NCBI RefSeq assembly: GCF_001519055.1
Contig: NZ_KQ954306.1
Span: 1-46,332 of the forward strand
Direction: 5' to 3'
From: Novosphingobium sp. Fuku2-ISO-50
GTDB lineage: Bacteria; Pseudomonadota; Alphaproteobacteria; Sphingomonadales; Sphingomonadaceae
Length of the DNA stretch: 46,332 nucleotides
This document shows, piece after piece, positions 15,872-25,098 of the stretch. The notes under the pieces were generated by a model, which was not told where the DNA came from, did no database searches, and saw nothing but the letters and a program-made list of their open reading frames with translations. The position numbers and the translations under genes are program-made. Every line of letters begins with the position of its first letter. The stretch's first letter is position 1.

Positions 15872-16938
15872 GACTGTGTTTCCCGATCAAGCCCGAGGCG
15901 TTCTCCGCGATAGGCGCGGCGCAGCGGGGTCCACCAGTCGGCGTTGTCGCAATACCAGCGGACGGTCCTGGCAATCCCGCTGTCAAAGCTCTCCTGCGCG
16001 CGCCAGCCGAGCTCTGTCTCGATCAGGGTGGCATCGATGGCATAGCGGGCGTCGTGTCCGGGGCGGTCGGTGACAAAGCGGATCAGCGCTTCGTGAGGGC
16101 TTGCCCCGGGGCGCAGGTCGTCGAGCACCGCGCAGATGCGCCGCACGACGTCGATGTTGCGCCGTTCGTTGCGCCCGCCGATATTATAGGTCGCGCCCGG
16201 TCGTCCGCGTGTTGCGACAAGATCGAGCGCGCGGGCATGGTCATCGACATGGAGCCAGTCGCGCACGTTTTCGCCCTGGCCATAGACGGGCAGGGGCAGC
16301 CCTTCGAGCGCGTTGAGAATGGTCAGCGGAATGAGCTTTTCGGGGAAGTGATAAGGCCCGTAATTGTTCGAACAATTGGTCACGATCACCGGCAGGCCAT
16401 AGGTCCTGTGCCAGGCGCGGGCGAGGTGATCGCTGGCTGCCTTTGACGCGGCATAGGGCGAGGAGGGATCGTAAGCCGTGCTCTCCCGAAATCCGCCGCC
16501 GCTGTCGGGGGCGCCGGTAAGCGAACCGTAGACTTCGTCGGTCGAGACATGGAGCAGGCGAAAGGCCGCCGCCTCGTCGGGGGCGAGAGTTTGCCAATAG
16601 GCGCGCGCGGCTTCGAGCAGAGTGAACGTGCCGACCACATTGGTGGTGATGAAATCCTGCGCGCCGGTGATCGAGCGGTCGACATGGCTTTCCGCCGCCA
16701 GATGCATGATCCGCTGAGGGCGAAAGCTGTCGATCGCGGCGCGCATCGCGGCCCCATCGCGGATGTCGGCGCGCACGAAGCGGTGGCGGGCATGGCCATC
16801 GACCTCCCGCAGCGACGACAGGTGTCCGGCATAAGTCAGCGCATCGATCGTCAGGACATCATGCCCGCAATCCAGCACGAGATGGCGCACGAGTGCCGAG
16901 CCGATGAAGCCCGCGCCTCCGGTCACCATCACACGCAT
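15868..16938 (-). CDS. rfbB: dTDP-glucose 4,6-dehydratase
   Basis: The predicted product has 356 residues from ATG 16938, which has AAGGGG in front; the extended frame to 16959 is not needed. An extended short-chain dehydrogenase: NAD-binding GGAGFIGSAL at the N-terminus, STDEVYG with the catalytic Thr/Asp/Glu, YAASKAASDH with the YxxxK pair, and the substrate loop NCSNNYGPYHFPEKLIP. It makes dTDP-4-keto-6-deoxyglucose from the product of RfbA. First gene of the rfbBA pair. Confidence 0.95.
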   Translation of the reverse strand: MRVMVTGGAGFIGSALVRHLVLDCGHDVLTIDALTYAGHLSSLREVDGHARHRFVRADIRDGAAMRAAIDSFRPQRIMHLAAESHVDRSITGAQDFITTNVVGTFTLLEAARAYWQTLAPDEAAAFRLLHVSTDEVYGSLTGAPDSGGGFRESTAYDPSSPYAASKAASDHLARAWHRTYGLPVIVTNCSNNYGPYHFPEKLIPLTILNALEGLPLPVYGQGENVRDWLHVDDHARALDLVATRGRPGATYNIGGRNERRNIDVVRRICAVLDDLRPGASPHEALIRFVTDRPGHDARYAIDATLIETELGWRAQESFDSGIARTVRWYCDNADWWTPLRRAYRGERLGLDRETQS

Positions 16939-17043
16939 TGCCGATCCCCTTTTTGCCACGCCTGAACCGGGTCTTGGTACAGGCGTGGCGTAGACGTTAG
17001 GCGATGCAATTTAACATTTTGAAAAAGGGGGAAGCTGCACGCC

Positions 17044-19191
17044 TCAATAGGTCAGGCGCAGGCTGGCGTAATAGCTGCGGCCCTGTTCGGGGTAGCCGGA
17101 GGCAAGCTGGTAATTCTGGTCGAGCAGATTGCGCACGCCGACGGTGGCGCGCACCGCTTTGCTCACTTCGTATTCCGCGCTGACTTGCGCGTTTACGTGA
17201 TGGCCGGTGCGATAATAAGTGATCGGGGCGACATCGGTGACGGTCCAGCGGTTGGATTCGATGTCGGCGGCGGGGCGCAGATGCAGCCGGGCGAGCGGGG
17301 CCCAGTCGGCATAGACAAACGCCTTGCTGTTGGGGACGTTGGTCGGATCGGGCGCGGGCGCGCTATAGACATTGCCAATCACGCTGGCCGGGTAATGCAC
17401 GATCTGATGGACCCAGGTATAATTGCCGCCGAGGCTCAGCGTGCGCGTGACTTGCGCTTCGATCGACAGCTCGGCGCCGTAAGTATCGCCGTTACCCGCG
17501 TTGATCGATTGCGTCATGCTGGTGGCCGAGCAGGGGCCGGGGGTGGTGCTGGCGGTGCATGAATAGGCCAGCGTCGGCTGCGAGACGATCACATTATTGA
17601 GGTGCGAATAGAACGCCGCCGCGTCGAGGCTGATGGTGCGGAACCGGTGGCTGCCGCCCACTTCGAAATTGGTTGCGCGTTCGGGGCGCAGATCGGGGTT
17701 GGGGATCGAGGTGCCGAATTTCTGGCTGTAAAGCTCGAACAGCGTGGGGAAGCGCACCCGCGACGAGACATTGGCGTGAAGCGATGTCTGCGCATCGACC
17801 GCCCAGCTTACTTGCGCCTGCGCGCTCCAGGCCGACGTGTCGTGCAGCGGCCAGTTGTAGAGCACGCTCGGCGTCGTCTTGGGATTGCTGCCGAGCGGCG
17901 CGCCATAGGCCATGGCGTCGAGCATATTGCGCCAGTCGTAGCCCGCGCCCGTCAGCAGGGTCCAGCCCGGCGCCAGCGTCAGTTCGTTTTCGGCGGCCAG
18001 GCTGAAGGTGTTTTCCTTGTCGGTCAGCATCGGCGCGGTCGATGCGCCGGGAAAGCTGGTCTGTTGTTCGTGGTGCAGGTCGAGCCGGTAATGCGCGGCC
18101 AGGCTGAGCCGGTCGCCCGCCATGGGTTTCAGCGTCAATTCTGCCGATCCGCCCCAGGCCTTGTCCCAATAGGGGCTGTTGAAGGCATAGCCCTTGCTTT
18201 GCGTCGTTTCGGTCTGGTCATCGAAACTGCGCAGCAGGTTGTAGAACGTGTTGCGATAGACCCGCGTTTTCAGCGTGGCGGAATCGCCGAGCGCGGTCTG
18301 GGTCAGCGCATAGATGCTGTCCATGTTCCATGCGGGCCAGGTCCAGTATTTCTGCGCCGACAGCGGATCGAGTGTCGACAGCGGGGCCAGCTTTGACCCT
18401 TCCTGCCGGGTATAGTTGATCGAATATTCGTCGGTCGCATTGGGGGTAAACCCGGCCTTGACGTTGATGCGCCAATCTTCGTTCCGGCTCAGCGCGCGAT
18501 GCCCCGCGCCTTGCGTTGCGGTCGGGACAAAGCCGCCGGCAAGATCGGTGTGATCGACAAAGTTGCGTGCGCCGCTGACCGCGAGGTACCAGCGGTCATG
18601 CGCGGTGCCGATCCGGCCCGACAGATTGTAGCCCGCATATTCGGCTTCATGGCCGAGGTTCAGCGTGCCGGCGAGTTCGGCTTCGAGCGCGCGGGTCGGC
18701 TTGCGCGTGACCAGATTGATCGCGCCGCCCATGCCGTCGGGGCCGTCGAGCACCGAGACATAGCCTTTGGCGACTTGCACTTCGGCAATGTCGCTGGTCA
18801 TGAACCGCCCGAAATCGAGCCGGTTATCGGCGGGCAGATAGACCCGGATACCGTCGATCAGCAGCGGCACTTCAAAGCGGTTGAACCCGCGCACATAGAT
18901 CAGTCGTTCGTTGCGCGTGCCGCCGGTGGCGCCCGCATAGACGCCAGGGATCATGGCGACCGCATCGTCAAGCGTCACGCGGTCGAACGCGGCAATGGTC
19001 CTGGCGGTCAGTGTCGCGCTGCCGATGGTGAGCGGCGCTCCTTGCGGCGCGGTGACCACGATCTGGCCGAGCGAAAACGCCCCGTCGGCATTGGCCGTTT
19101 CGGCCTTTTCGGGTGCCGGAGCGGATTGCGCGAGCGCTGCGGCGGGCAGGCTGACGGAAAGCAGAAGACAGGGTAGGAATGGCGAACGCAT
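17044..19191 (-). CDS. TonB-dependent outer-membrane receptor
   Basis: The predicted product has 715 residues. The start ATG at 19191 opens on a signal peptide (MRSPFLPCLLLSVSLPAAALA). The plug domain begins near IVVTAP with the TonB-box-like region just upstream, continues through ERLIYVRGFNRFEVPLLIDGIRVY and ends in GGAINLVTRKP. The barrel follows, with SRVRFPTLFELYSQKFG and the C-terminal YYASLRLTY ending in a terminal aromatic. The size fits small-ligand receptors (siderophore, cobalamin or cofactor types) rather than the large SusC-like glycan receptors. It is divergent, with 85 bp between, from a secreted protein and a MauG-like cytochrome, which are likely its functional partners. The ligand is unknown. 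Confidence 0.9.
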   Translation of the reverse strand: MRSPFLPCLLLSVSLPAAALAQSAPAPEKAETANADGAFSLGQIVVTAPQGAPLTIGSATLTARTIAAFDRVTLDDAVAMIPGVYAGATGGTRNERLIYVRGFNRFEVPLLIDGIRVYLPADNRLDFGRFMTSDIAEVQVAKGYVSVLDGPDGMGGAINLVTRKPTRALEAELAGTLNLGHEAEYAGYNLSGRIGTAHDRWYLAVSGARNFVDHTDLAGGFVPTATQGAGHRALSRNEDWRINVKAGFTPNATDEYSINYTRQEGSKLAPLSTLDPLSAQKYWTWPAWNMDSIYALTQTALGDSATLKTRVYRNTFYNLLRSFDDQTETTQSKGYAFNSPYWDKAWGGSAELTLKPMAGDRLSLAAHYRLDLHHEQQTSFPGASTAPMLTDKENTFSLAAENELTLAPGWTLLTGAGYDWRNMLDAMAYGAPLGSNPKTTPSVLYNWPLHDTSAWSAQAQVSWAVDAQTSLHANVSSRVRFPTLFELYSQKFGTSIPNPDLRPERATNFEVGGSHRFRTISLDAAAFYSHLNNVIVSQPTLAYSCTASTTPGPCSATSMTQSINAGNGDTYGAELSIEAQVTRTLSLGGNYTWVHQIVHYPASVIGNVYSAPAPDPTNVPNSKAFVYADWAPLARLHLRPAADIESNRWTVTDVAPITYYRTGHHVNAQVSAEYEVSKAVRATVGVRNLLDQNYQLASGYPEQGRSYYASLRLTY

Positions 19192-19276
19192 GGGGGCCCC
19201 CTCATGTAGCGCTGTTATGTTGTGCGATGCGCTGCTATATTTTTGGAAACATAGATTGGCAAGGAAACCGGGTGTC

Positions 19277-19795
19277 GTGATTTCAAGGACATGGATGATT
19301 GTTGCCGCAGCGGTCGCGATTGCTGCGCCGCATGTCGCCTTCGCGGCGGAAGAGGCGCCGACCTGCACCGCGCCGGGCGTCCTGCCGCCGGAGCTTGCCG
19401 CCTGGGGCCAGCCGGTGGCGCGCAAGGCCGCCGCCGGTGTGCCGGGGACGGCGCTGGTCATGGGGCAGGCGGCGCTTGTCAGCTTGTTGCAGACCCCGGC
19501 GGTGACTTATCCGCTGCGGCCGGAAAAGCCGGGCGGCTCGGTCAGCTATGGCGGGCTGTTGCAGGTCAGCGTGGCGACGCGCGGCACGTATCGCGTCGCG
19601 CTGGGCTCTCCGGCGTGGATCGATCTGGTTTCCGCAGATGGCAAGGCGGTGGAATCGCTGGCGCACGGCCATGGTCCGGCATGTACCGGGATTCGCAAGA
19701 TGGTCGATTTCGCGCTCGAACCGGGCGTCTATACCTTGCAGATTTCGGCGAACGGCGGCCCCGACAGCCAGGTCATGGTGATCCGCCAGCCGTGA
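19277..19795 (+). CDS. Exported protein linked to the TonB receptor and MauG-like cytochrome
   Basis: 172 residues from GTG 19277; ATG 19295 is possible (AAGGA 5 nt upstream) but would drop the positive charge of the signal peptide. After the signal peptide (AAAVAIAAPHVAFA) the mature domain has EKPGGSVSYGGLLQVSV, GTYRVALGSPAWIDLV and a His-rich HGHGPACTGIRKMVDF motif with one cysteine, then EPGVYTLQIS. This looks like a beta-sandwich. I have an impression that sphingomonad homologues carry a misleading homogentisate dioxygenase label, but no such active site is seen. It is coupled by GTGA to the cytochrome gene. Confidence 0.75.
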   Translation: MISRTWMIVAAAVAIAAPHVAFAAEEAPTCTAPGVLPPELAAWGQPVARKAAAGVPGTALVMGQAALVSLLQTPAVTYPLRPEKPGGSVSYGGLLQVSVATRGTYRVALGSPAWIDLVSADGKAVESLAHGHGPACTGIRKMVDFALEPGVYTLQISANGGPDSQVMVIRQP

Positions 19796-20760
19796 AATTG
19801 CGGGCGATCTTGTCGTTGCTGCCTCTCGCGCTGGTGGGGGCGGCGCCGGGCTGGGAATGGCATTTACCGCCGGGCGTGGCGCCGCCGCCGGTCCCCGCCG
19901 ACAATCCGATGCGCGCGGCCAAAGTCGAGCTTGGGCGGCGGTTGTTTTATGATGCGGACTTGTCGCTCGACGGCACGATGGCCTGTGCGACCTGTCATGA
20001 GGCGCGGCATGGCTTTGGCGACGGCAATACCACGCATCCCGGCGTGACCGGCGAAGCGGGGCGGCGCAATGTGCCGGGGCTGGCCAATGTCGCGTGGTTT
20101 TCGCCGCTGACTCATGCCGATCCGGGGCAGACCACGCTGGAACGGCAAGTCGCCGTGCCGGTCATGGGCACGCATCCCGTCGAAATGGGCATGGCCGGGC
20201 GCGCGGATCAGATCGCGCAGAGACTGGGCCGCGATGGCTGTTATCGCCGGATGTTTGCCGAGGCCTTTCCCGAAAATGACGGGCGGATCGATCTGGACAC
20301 GGTGGCCAAGGCGATTGCCGGTTTCGAACGCACGCTTGTTTCGTACGGCAGCGCGTGGGACCATGGCGCGCTCGATGCCGGGGCGCAGCGCGGCGAGCGG
20401 ACATTTCGCCGCGCCTGTGCCGGGTGCCATGCGGGGGTGCGGTTTACCGATCTGCGCTTTCATCTGCTGGGCCCGGTCGATGTGAGTGCGCCCGATCAGG
20501 GGCTCTATGAAAAGACCGGGCGCGCGGATGATCGGGGGCGGTTTCGCACGCCGTCCTTGCGCAATGTCGCGATGACCGGGCCATGGTGGCACGACGGCAG
20601 CGCGAAAAGCCTGGACGAAGCGATCGCGCGCCATGGGCTCGCGTTGCGGCCCGGCGAAACGGTGGACCTGATCGCGTTTCTCAAGGCGCTCGATGATCCG
20701 GCGTTTGCTGCCAATCCGGCCACCCGGCTGCCCGATACGGCCTGCGGCAAAGCGCTGTAG
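19792..20760 (+). CDS. Di-heme cytochrome c peroxidase / MauG-family protein
   Basis: The predicted product has 322 residues. GTG 19792 overlaps the previous stop as GTGA and opens on a signal peptide (KLRAILSLLPLALVGAAPG). Two c-type heme sites are visible: CATCH (65-69) and CAGCH (209-213), with a high-potential/peroxidatic domain layout typical of bacterial CCP/MauG (LGRRLFYDADLS, GRFRTPSLRNVAMTGPWWHDG). It is periplasmic and would oxidise a protein or small substrate or reduce peroxide. Its coupling to the secreted HGHGP protein and the divergent receptor points to a dedicated role in uptake or modification of the receptor's ligand. Confidence 0.9.
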   Translation: MKLRAILSLLPLALVGAAPGWEWHLPPGVAPPPVPADNPMRAAKVELGRRLFYDADLSLDGTMACATCHEARHGFGDGNTTHPGVTGEAGRRNVPGLANVAWFSPLTHADPGQTTLERQVAVPVMGTHPVEMGMAGRADQIAQRLGRDGCYRRMFAEAFPENDGRIDLDTVAKAIAGFERTLVSYGSAWDHGALDAGAQRGERTFRRACAGCHAGVRFTDLRFHLLGPVDVSAPDQGLYEKTGRADDRGRFRTPSLRNVAMTGPWWHDGSAKSLDEAIARHGLALRPGETVDLIAFLKALDDPAFAANPATRLPDTACGKAL

Positions 20761-20824
20761 CCAAGGCGCTTGTCAATCCGCCGGGTTTCGCGCAAGACCG
20801 CTGCGCAGACCACGGAGAACCGCC

Positions 20825-21841
20825 ATTTCGCGCCGCGCCACGATCTATGAAATCGCGACAGCCGCCGGCGTTTCGCCCAAGACCGTTTCGCGGGTGTTGA
20901 ACGACGAACCCTTCGTCAAGGATGCCTTGCGCGAAAAGGTCAAGGCGGTTGCCAAAGCGCTCAATTATCAGCCGAACATCACCGCCAAGGGGCTGATCAC
21001 CCGGCGCAGTTTCATGATCGGGCTGACCTATGAACGCCCCAGCCCGAGCTATGTCGTCGAATTGCAGCGCGGCGTGCTCGAACGGCTGGCCGACGAACGC
21101 TATCGCATGATCATCCTGCCGTTTCGCGATGTCTGCGCGCGGCCCGATGATTTCTTCGAATTCCTGCGCTCGGCGGCGCTCGACGGCGTGGTGCTGGCCC
21201 CGCCCGGCAGCGACGAACTGGCCGTGCTCGACCGCCTCGATGCGGCAGGCATCCACTATGGCCGGATCGCGCCGCAGCTTGAACCGGGGCGAGGCGCCTG
21301 CTCGTTGCTCGATGACACGGCGGCGGCACGCGAAGTGGCCGAACATCTGCTCGCGCTCGGCCATCGGCGGCTGGCGGTGATCCTCGGCGATCCGACTCAC
21401 CGCGCCAGCGCCGCGCGCAGCGAAGGCTACGCCCGCGCCTTTGCCGCCCATGACATCGGCGAAGACGCACTGTGCTTCGAGCCCGGCGATTTTACCTTCG
21501 CCAGCGGCGAGGCGGCGATGCGCCGCATCCTGTCACGCCCCGGCCCGCGCCCGACCGCCATTCTGGCGCAAAACGACGACATGGCGGTCGGCGCGATGAC
21601 CGTCGCGCGCGAAGCGGGCCTGTCGATCCCCGGCGACCTGTCGGTCACCGGCTTCGACGATTCCGACATCGCCCGCCTGATCATGCCCAAACTGACCACC
21701 GTGCGCCAGCCGGTGTTCGACATGGCGATGACCGCCACCGACGGCCTGCTCAAACTCCTGTCGGGCGAACCCGCGCCGCCGCCCGTGCTCCACGCGCACG
21801 AACTGCTGGTGCGCCAGTCGACGGCGGCACCTGCGGGTTAG
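20825..21841 (+). CDS. LacI-family transcriptional regulator with a probable ATT start
   Basis: The predicted product has 338 residues, normal for the family, if translation starts at ATT 20825. GGAG (20814-20817) lies 7 nt upstream of that codon, and no ATG, GTG or TTG occurs in frame between the ATG at 20693 (inside the cytochrome gene) and the HTH. The HTH (ATIYEIATAAGVSPKTVSRVLN) is followed by the hinge region and a periplasmic-binding-type effector domain (LGHRRLAVILG, ILAQNDDMAVGAMTVAREAGL, LSVTGFDDSDIARLIMPKLTTVRQP). It probably controls a sugar-utilisation locus; the receptor-glycosidase locus at 26-33 kb is the best candidate and carries a LacI-type palindrome. Confidence 0.85.
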   Translation: MSRRATIYEIATAAGVSPKTVSRVLNDEPFVKDALREKVKAVAKALNYQPNITAKGLITRRSFMIGLTYERPSPSYVVELQRGVLERLADERYRMIILPFRDVCARPDDFFEFLRSAALDGVVLAPPGSDELAVLDRLDAAGIHYGRIAPQLEPGRGACSLLDDTAAAREVAEHLLALGHRRLAVILGDPTHRASAARSEGYARAFAAHDIGEDALCFEPGDFTFASGEAAMRRILSRPGPRPTAILAQNDDMAVGAMTVAREAGLSIPGDLSVTGFDDSDIARLIMPKLTTVRQPVFDMAMTATDGLLKLLSGEPAPPPVLHAHELLVRQSTAAPAG

Positions 21842-22111
21842 GGGGCGGGGGGCGGACACCGCCCTCATTCCTGACATTCCAGCCCCCTGATCAGTGAACC
21901 GAAAGTTGCCTCTCATTCACATTGCCAAGGCGGGCTGGCATCGACGTGGTTTGGGACGTAGCCGTCATTCCCAGGCCGGGGGCGAAGGGCGGCTTTCAGC
22001 CTAGCACCAGACATACTGAAAGGCGGTAAGCAGCGGCGGGAAACGGCAAGTTTCGTGCCGATTGCTGAATGGCGGGTTACGGGTCGGTATGCCAGAATAC
22101 GTCACGCCATC

Positions 22112-22609
22112 CTAAATCACGTCAAGACGAAGCTCACCGATCACTGGGCTGAAACGCTCCGCAAGCTTAACATCGGTCGTGACCAATAGCCGATTGCGCT
22201 CCACCGCTTGCGCAACAAGCCAGAGATCGTTTTCGTCAACCTGAAGGGTCTTGGTCGAACCTCGCAATTGCCAGTCCTCAAGCCAGCGTGGGGTGCGCCG
22301 GCTCAAATCGATGTAGTGCGCGGCCAATCTGGCTTTGACATCGCCATATGCCTCAGCCGTGTGCTTGGTGATATCCGCCAGCGGATATGTCCCGGCCAGC
22401 TCGACTGTCTCGCGAAAGTGGTCCACGGCTTGGCCAGCTCGAAGGGCAGCTTCTAGTCCGTAGCGCAGCTCAGCCAACACCACCGAAGACAGGAGAACTG
22501 TGTCATCTGAATGGAAGCCCTGAGCGTGCGCGATTGCCGCGGCATGCTTGGGACGTCGCACGTCATAGAGCACCGATACGAAATTGGTGTCGAGAAGCAG
22601 CTCGTCCAT
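22112..22609 (-). CDS. PIN-domain nuclease (VapC-like), coupled to the methyltransferase
   Basis: The predicted product has 165 residues. PIN motifs are complete: LLDTNFVS (Asp7), AELRYG (Glu47), DENDLWLVAQA (Asp125/Asp128) and LVTTD (Asp146), forming the four-acid metal site of VapC RNases. The start ATG at 22609 overlaps the stop of the methyltransferase gene by one base (TGATG), so translation is coupled. No VapB-like antitoxin is next to it. At 165 residues it is longer than most VapC proteins (about 130). It could be a toxin silenced by the upstream proteins or the effector nuclease of a methylation-linked defence unit. Confidence 0.88.
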   Translation of the reverse strand: MDELLLDTNFVSVLYDVRRPKHAAAIAHAQGFHSDDTVLLSSVVLAELRYGLEAALRAGQAVDHFRETVELAGTYPLADITKHTAEAYGDVKARLAAHYIDLSRRTPRWLEDWQLRGSTKTLQVDENDLWLVAQAVERNRLLVTTDVKLAERFSPVIGELRLDVI

Positions 22610-25098
22610 CAGTCGATGAAGTGCGCGATGGCGTCAGCTTCGGTCGAAGGAATGGGCTTGAACACGTCCAACACCCATGAACCGCGGCCAAGGCTCTGCG
22701 AACGCCCGAGCAATTCGTGAAGCGGTGTAAAGGTGCGGACCTCTGGCGGCATCCACCCCGCGAACGGATGCGCGGTCGGGCGTTTGGCGCCGGAAAAAAA
22801 GTCCAGCACGCGGCGCTCCAGCCGGGGCGGAAGATCATATCCCTGGAGAATCACGGCATCGATCTCGACAAGCGTTTTATTGAGCTCAATGACTAAGGCG
22901 CTGTCTGGTCGAGCCAGATAGGCCCGAAGCTGGGCGCGGTATCGCTGCGTCAATTCGCTCAGAGCAATGTCGTCAATCCGACTCGGCAAAGGCAACCGTT
23001 TGACCATTTCATTGGTAAAATGCTGATTGGCCGAATGTTCGGTGACAAAGGCGTTGGCTACCGGCCCGTTTAGGATAGCTTCAAGCACGTTGACCGAATA
23101 GTCGCCCGATGGCCAAATCCCGGTGAACTGTTGGGAAGCGAGCATGCCATCACGATCGGCGGCGGCTGTAAGTCGCCACGCTCCCCTGGAAACGCGCTGA
23201 GCGTTGATCAGGATCTTTGGCTCGCGCCACGGCCGCGTCAGCGGCGCTGGCCAGACCTGATTCTCGGGCGCGACATCCAGCCAGCGCGGACGCCTCAGCT
23301 CATAGGCAAGCAGGCTGTCGCGTGGCCGGAAATAACCGCGTTCGCGCAGCGGCCCCGGTTCATCGGAAACACCCTTGCCTTGCACCTTCCAGCGCAGCCC
23401 CCGGTGAATCTGGGCATGGTCACCCAATCTCGGCGCGCGTGCGAGATATGCCCAGACTTCGTCGAGTTCGCTGATCCAAAGGTCGGATGTGGGAAGCGAA
23501 CGCGTGGCGATCCGCTCCGGTCCTGGCTCGCCTGAACGCAAGAAATTCAGACAATCCTGTTCGGGCACGGTGCGCGACACGACGCGCGTGATCTTGGCAA
23601 CCTCTTCTGCACGCCGCCCGGACGCGATCAGGAGGGCACACGGATAACTCGCCTTCTGGAAAATCCGGTCCGGAAGCGAGACCAGCTCGACTTCGTCATA
23701 GACTGTCGCGATCTTTGTCCGCAGCTCGCGATAACCGTGGTGGAGGAGGAAGCCCCGGGGCAGCACAAATCCCAACGCACCGGGCGCGGCCTCGACAGCT
23801 TTTTGAAGCGCGAACGCCGCCTTTGATGCCGCTGCACTGCCAGCTTCTGGATAGTCGCGACGTTCATCGGGCGTGAAATCTTCAAAGGGCGGATTGCACA
23901 ATATGACCGTGGCGCCAGCCAAAGTCTGTGTTAGCGCTCCATCGTCGAAAAGATCACGCGACTTGATCTTCCAGCCGTTGGCATTGGGGTAGTCGGCCAG
24001 GATGAGGGACAAAGTTGCCACTTCACATGCGAACATGTCGAGTTCAGCACCTGACAGTCGCTGGACGAGGTAAGCGTGACGCTGCGATGCAGACCAGTTC
24101 GCCGGCAAGAGGTCGCGCAGCCGCTTGAGTGCCGCGACCAAGAAAATGCCAGCGCCTGTGAATGGTTCTACCAGCCTCAGTTGCTCGATGTCGAAACGCT
24201 CGAGCCTTAGTGCTCCAACCACATATTCGGCGACAGCGCGCGGCGTACTGTGCGTTCCGAACAGCCGGCGCGTGTCGGCGGTGACCAACGTGTTCTCGTA
24301 GACGAAAGCGAGACTATCGGCCGATATGTTGCGTAGATTGATGGCCTGGCCAAGCCGAGCCCAAGCCACAGCCGCGCGATCGAGCGGCAGTGGCTCACCA
24401 TCATCGACGACAGCCAGACCATAATAGCTCTGGATACCAGCCAGGACCGCCCCGACGCCCTGGCCTCCCCATTCTTCGGCAATCGCATGGCCACGATCAG
24501 CCAGGATCTTCGCCGCGAGCAGCCGGAAGGTCAGCCTGAACGCCGACCGTTGCGCACCGAGATCGTCCGGATTCGACGGTGAGAGAATTGCGACGACATC
24601 GGCCATGGCCTGATGCAGCTTAGCTTCGACCTCGGACTCGATTGCCGGGAGCAACCCGAGATCGACAAAGTCATATTGGACCGGCCCGGCGTCCTGGCCT
24701 AAAGCTTTGGCGCGGTGCAGCGCTTGCGGATCCCACTGCGCGCGGTACCGGTCGAACAGCGCAGGCAGCTCGGCGACGGTTACGCGCTCGCGCAATGTCG
24801 GCGCGGCGCGCGCGCCTACGGACCACACCCCGACGCTCTCGCCATCGATCGAAAAGAATACTGGCGCACCGAGTGCGCTGCGTGCCCTGATCGCGCCCGC
24901 CGGATCGACATCGCCGTCGACCACACCGAACGCCGCCGAACGAAACGATTCCGGGAGCTGCGTGAATGCAGCCAGGCAAACCGAGCGGATGCCGTCACCG
25001 TCGCCCAACACATCGGCAAAGCGGTAATCGCGGAACAGGCTTTCGCTTGTGTAGCCGAGGTCGAGTAGTCCGCGCTCTATCGAGGCAAGCGCCGTCAT
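22609..25098 (-). CDS. N6-adenine DNA methyltransferase (gamma-type, Eco57I-like)
   Basis: The predicted product has 829 residues from ATG 25098, which overlaps the upstream stop as ATGA; the much longer open frame to 25596 is antisense-type junk. Motif X (GTHSTPRAVAEYVV, about 281-294), motif I (LVEPFTGAGIF, 309-319) and motif IV (CNPPF, 401-405) appear in the N12/gamma order of N6-adenine methyltransferases. The first ~270 residues are an unassigned helical domain plus strands (PVFFSIDGESVGVWSV); I see no nuclease or helicase motif in them. The C-terminal ~350 residues should include target recognition (LINAQRVSRGAWRL, FTGIWPSGDYSVNVLEAIL). No restriction subunit is adjacent; instead a PIN nuclease follows. 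Confidence 0.88.
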   Translation of the reverse strand: MTALASIERGLLDLGYTSESLFRDYRFADVLGDGDGIRSVCLAAFTQLPESFRSAAFGVVDGDVDPAGAIRARSALGAPVFFSIDGESVGVWSVGARAAPTLRERVTVAELPALFDRYRAQWDPQALHRAKALGQDAGPVQYDFVDLGLLPAIESEVEAKLHQAMADVVAILSPSNPDDLGAQRSAFRLTFRLLAAKILADRGHAIAEEWGGQGVGAVLAGIQSYYGLAVVDDGEPLPLDRAAVAWARLGQAINLRNISADSLAFVYENTLVTADTRRLFGTHSTPRAVAEYVVGALRLERFDIEQLRLVEPFTGAGIFLVAALKRLRDLLPANWSASQRHAYLVQRLSGAELDMFACEVATLSLILADYPNANGWKIKSRDLFDDGALTQTLAGATVILCNPPFEDFTPDERRDYPEAGSAAASKAAFALQKAVEAAPGALGFVLPRGFLLHHGYRELRTKIATVYDEVELVSLPDRIFQKASYPCALLIASGRRAEEVAKITRVVSRTVPEQDCLNFLRSGEPGPERIATRSLPTSDLWISELDEVWAYLARAPRLGDHAQIHRGLRWKVQGKGVSDEPGPLRERGYFRPRDSLLAYELRRPRWLDVAPENQVWPAPLTRPWREPKILINAQRVSRGAWRLTAAADRDGMLASQQFTGIWPSGDYSVNVLEAILNGPVANAFVTEHSANQHFTNEMVKRLPLPSRIDDIALSELTQRYRAQLRAYLARPDSALVIELNKTLVEIDAVILQGYDLPPRLERRVLDFFSGAKRPTAHPFAGWMPPEVRTFTPLHELLGRSQSLGRGSWVLDVFKPIPSTEADAIAHFID

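Noticed and set aside
21850..21864. Short hairpin GGGCGG-ACA-CCGCCC just after the LacI gene
   Set aside because: The stem is only 6 bp and no T-tract follows, so I do not call it a terminator.
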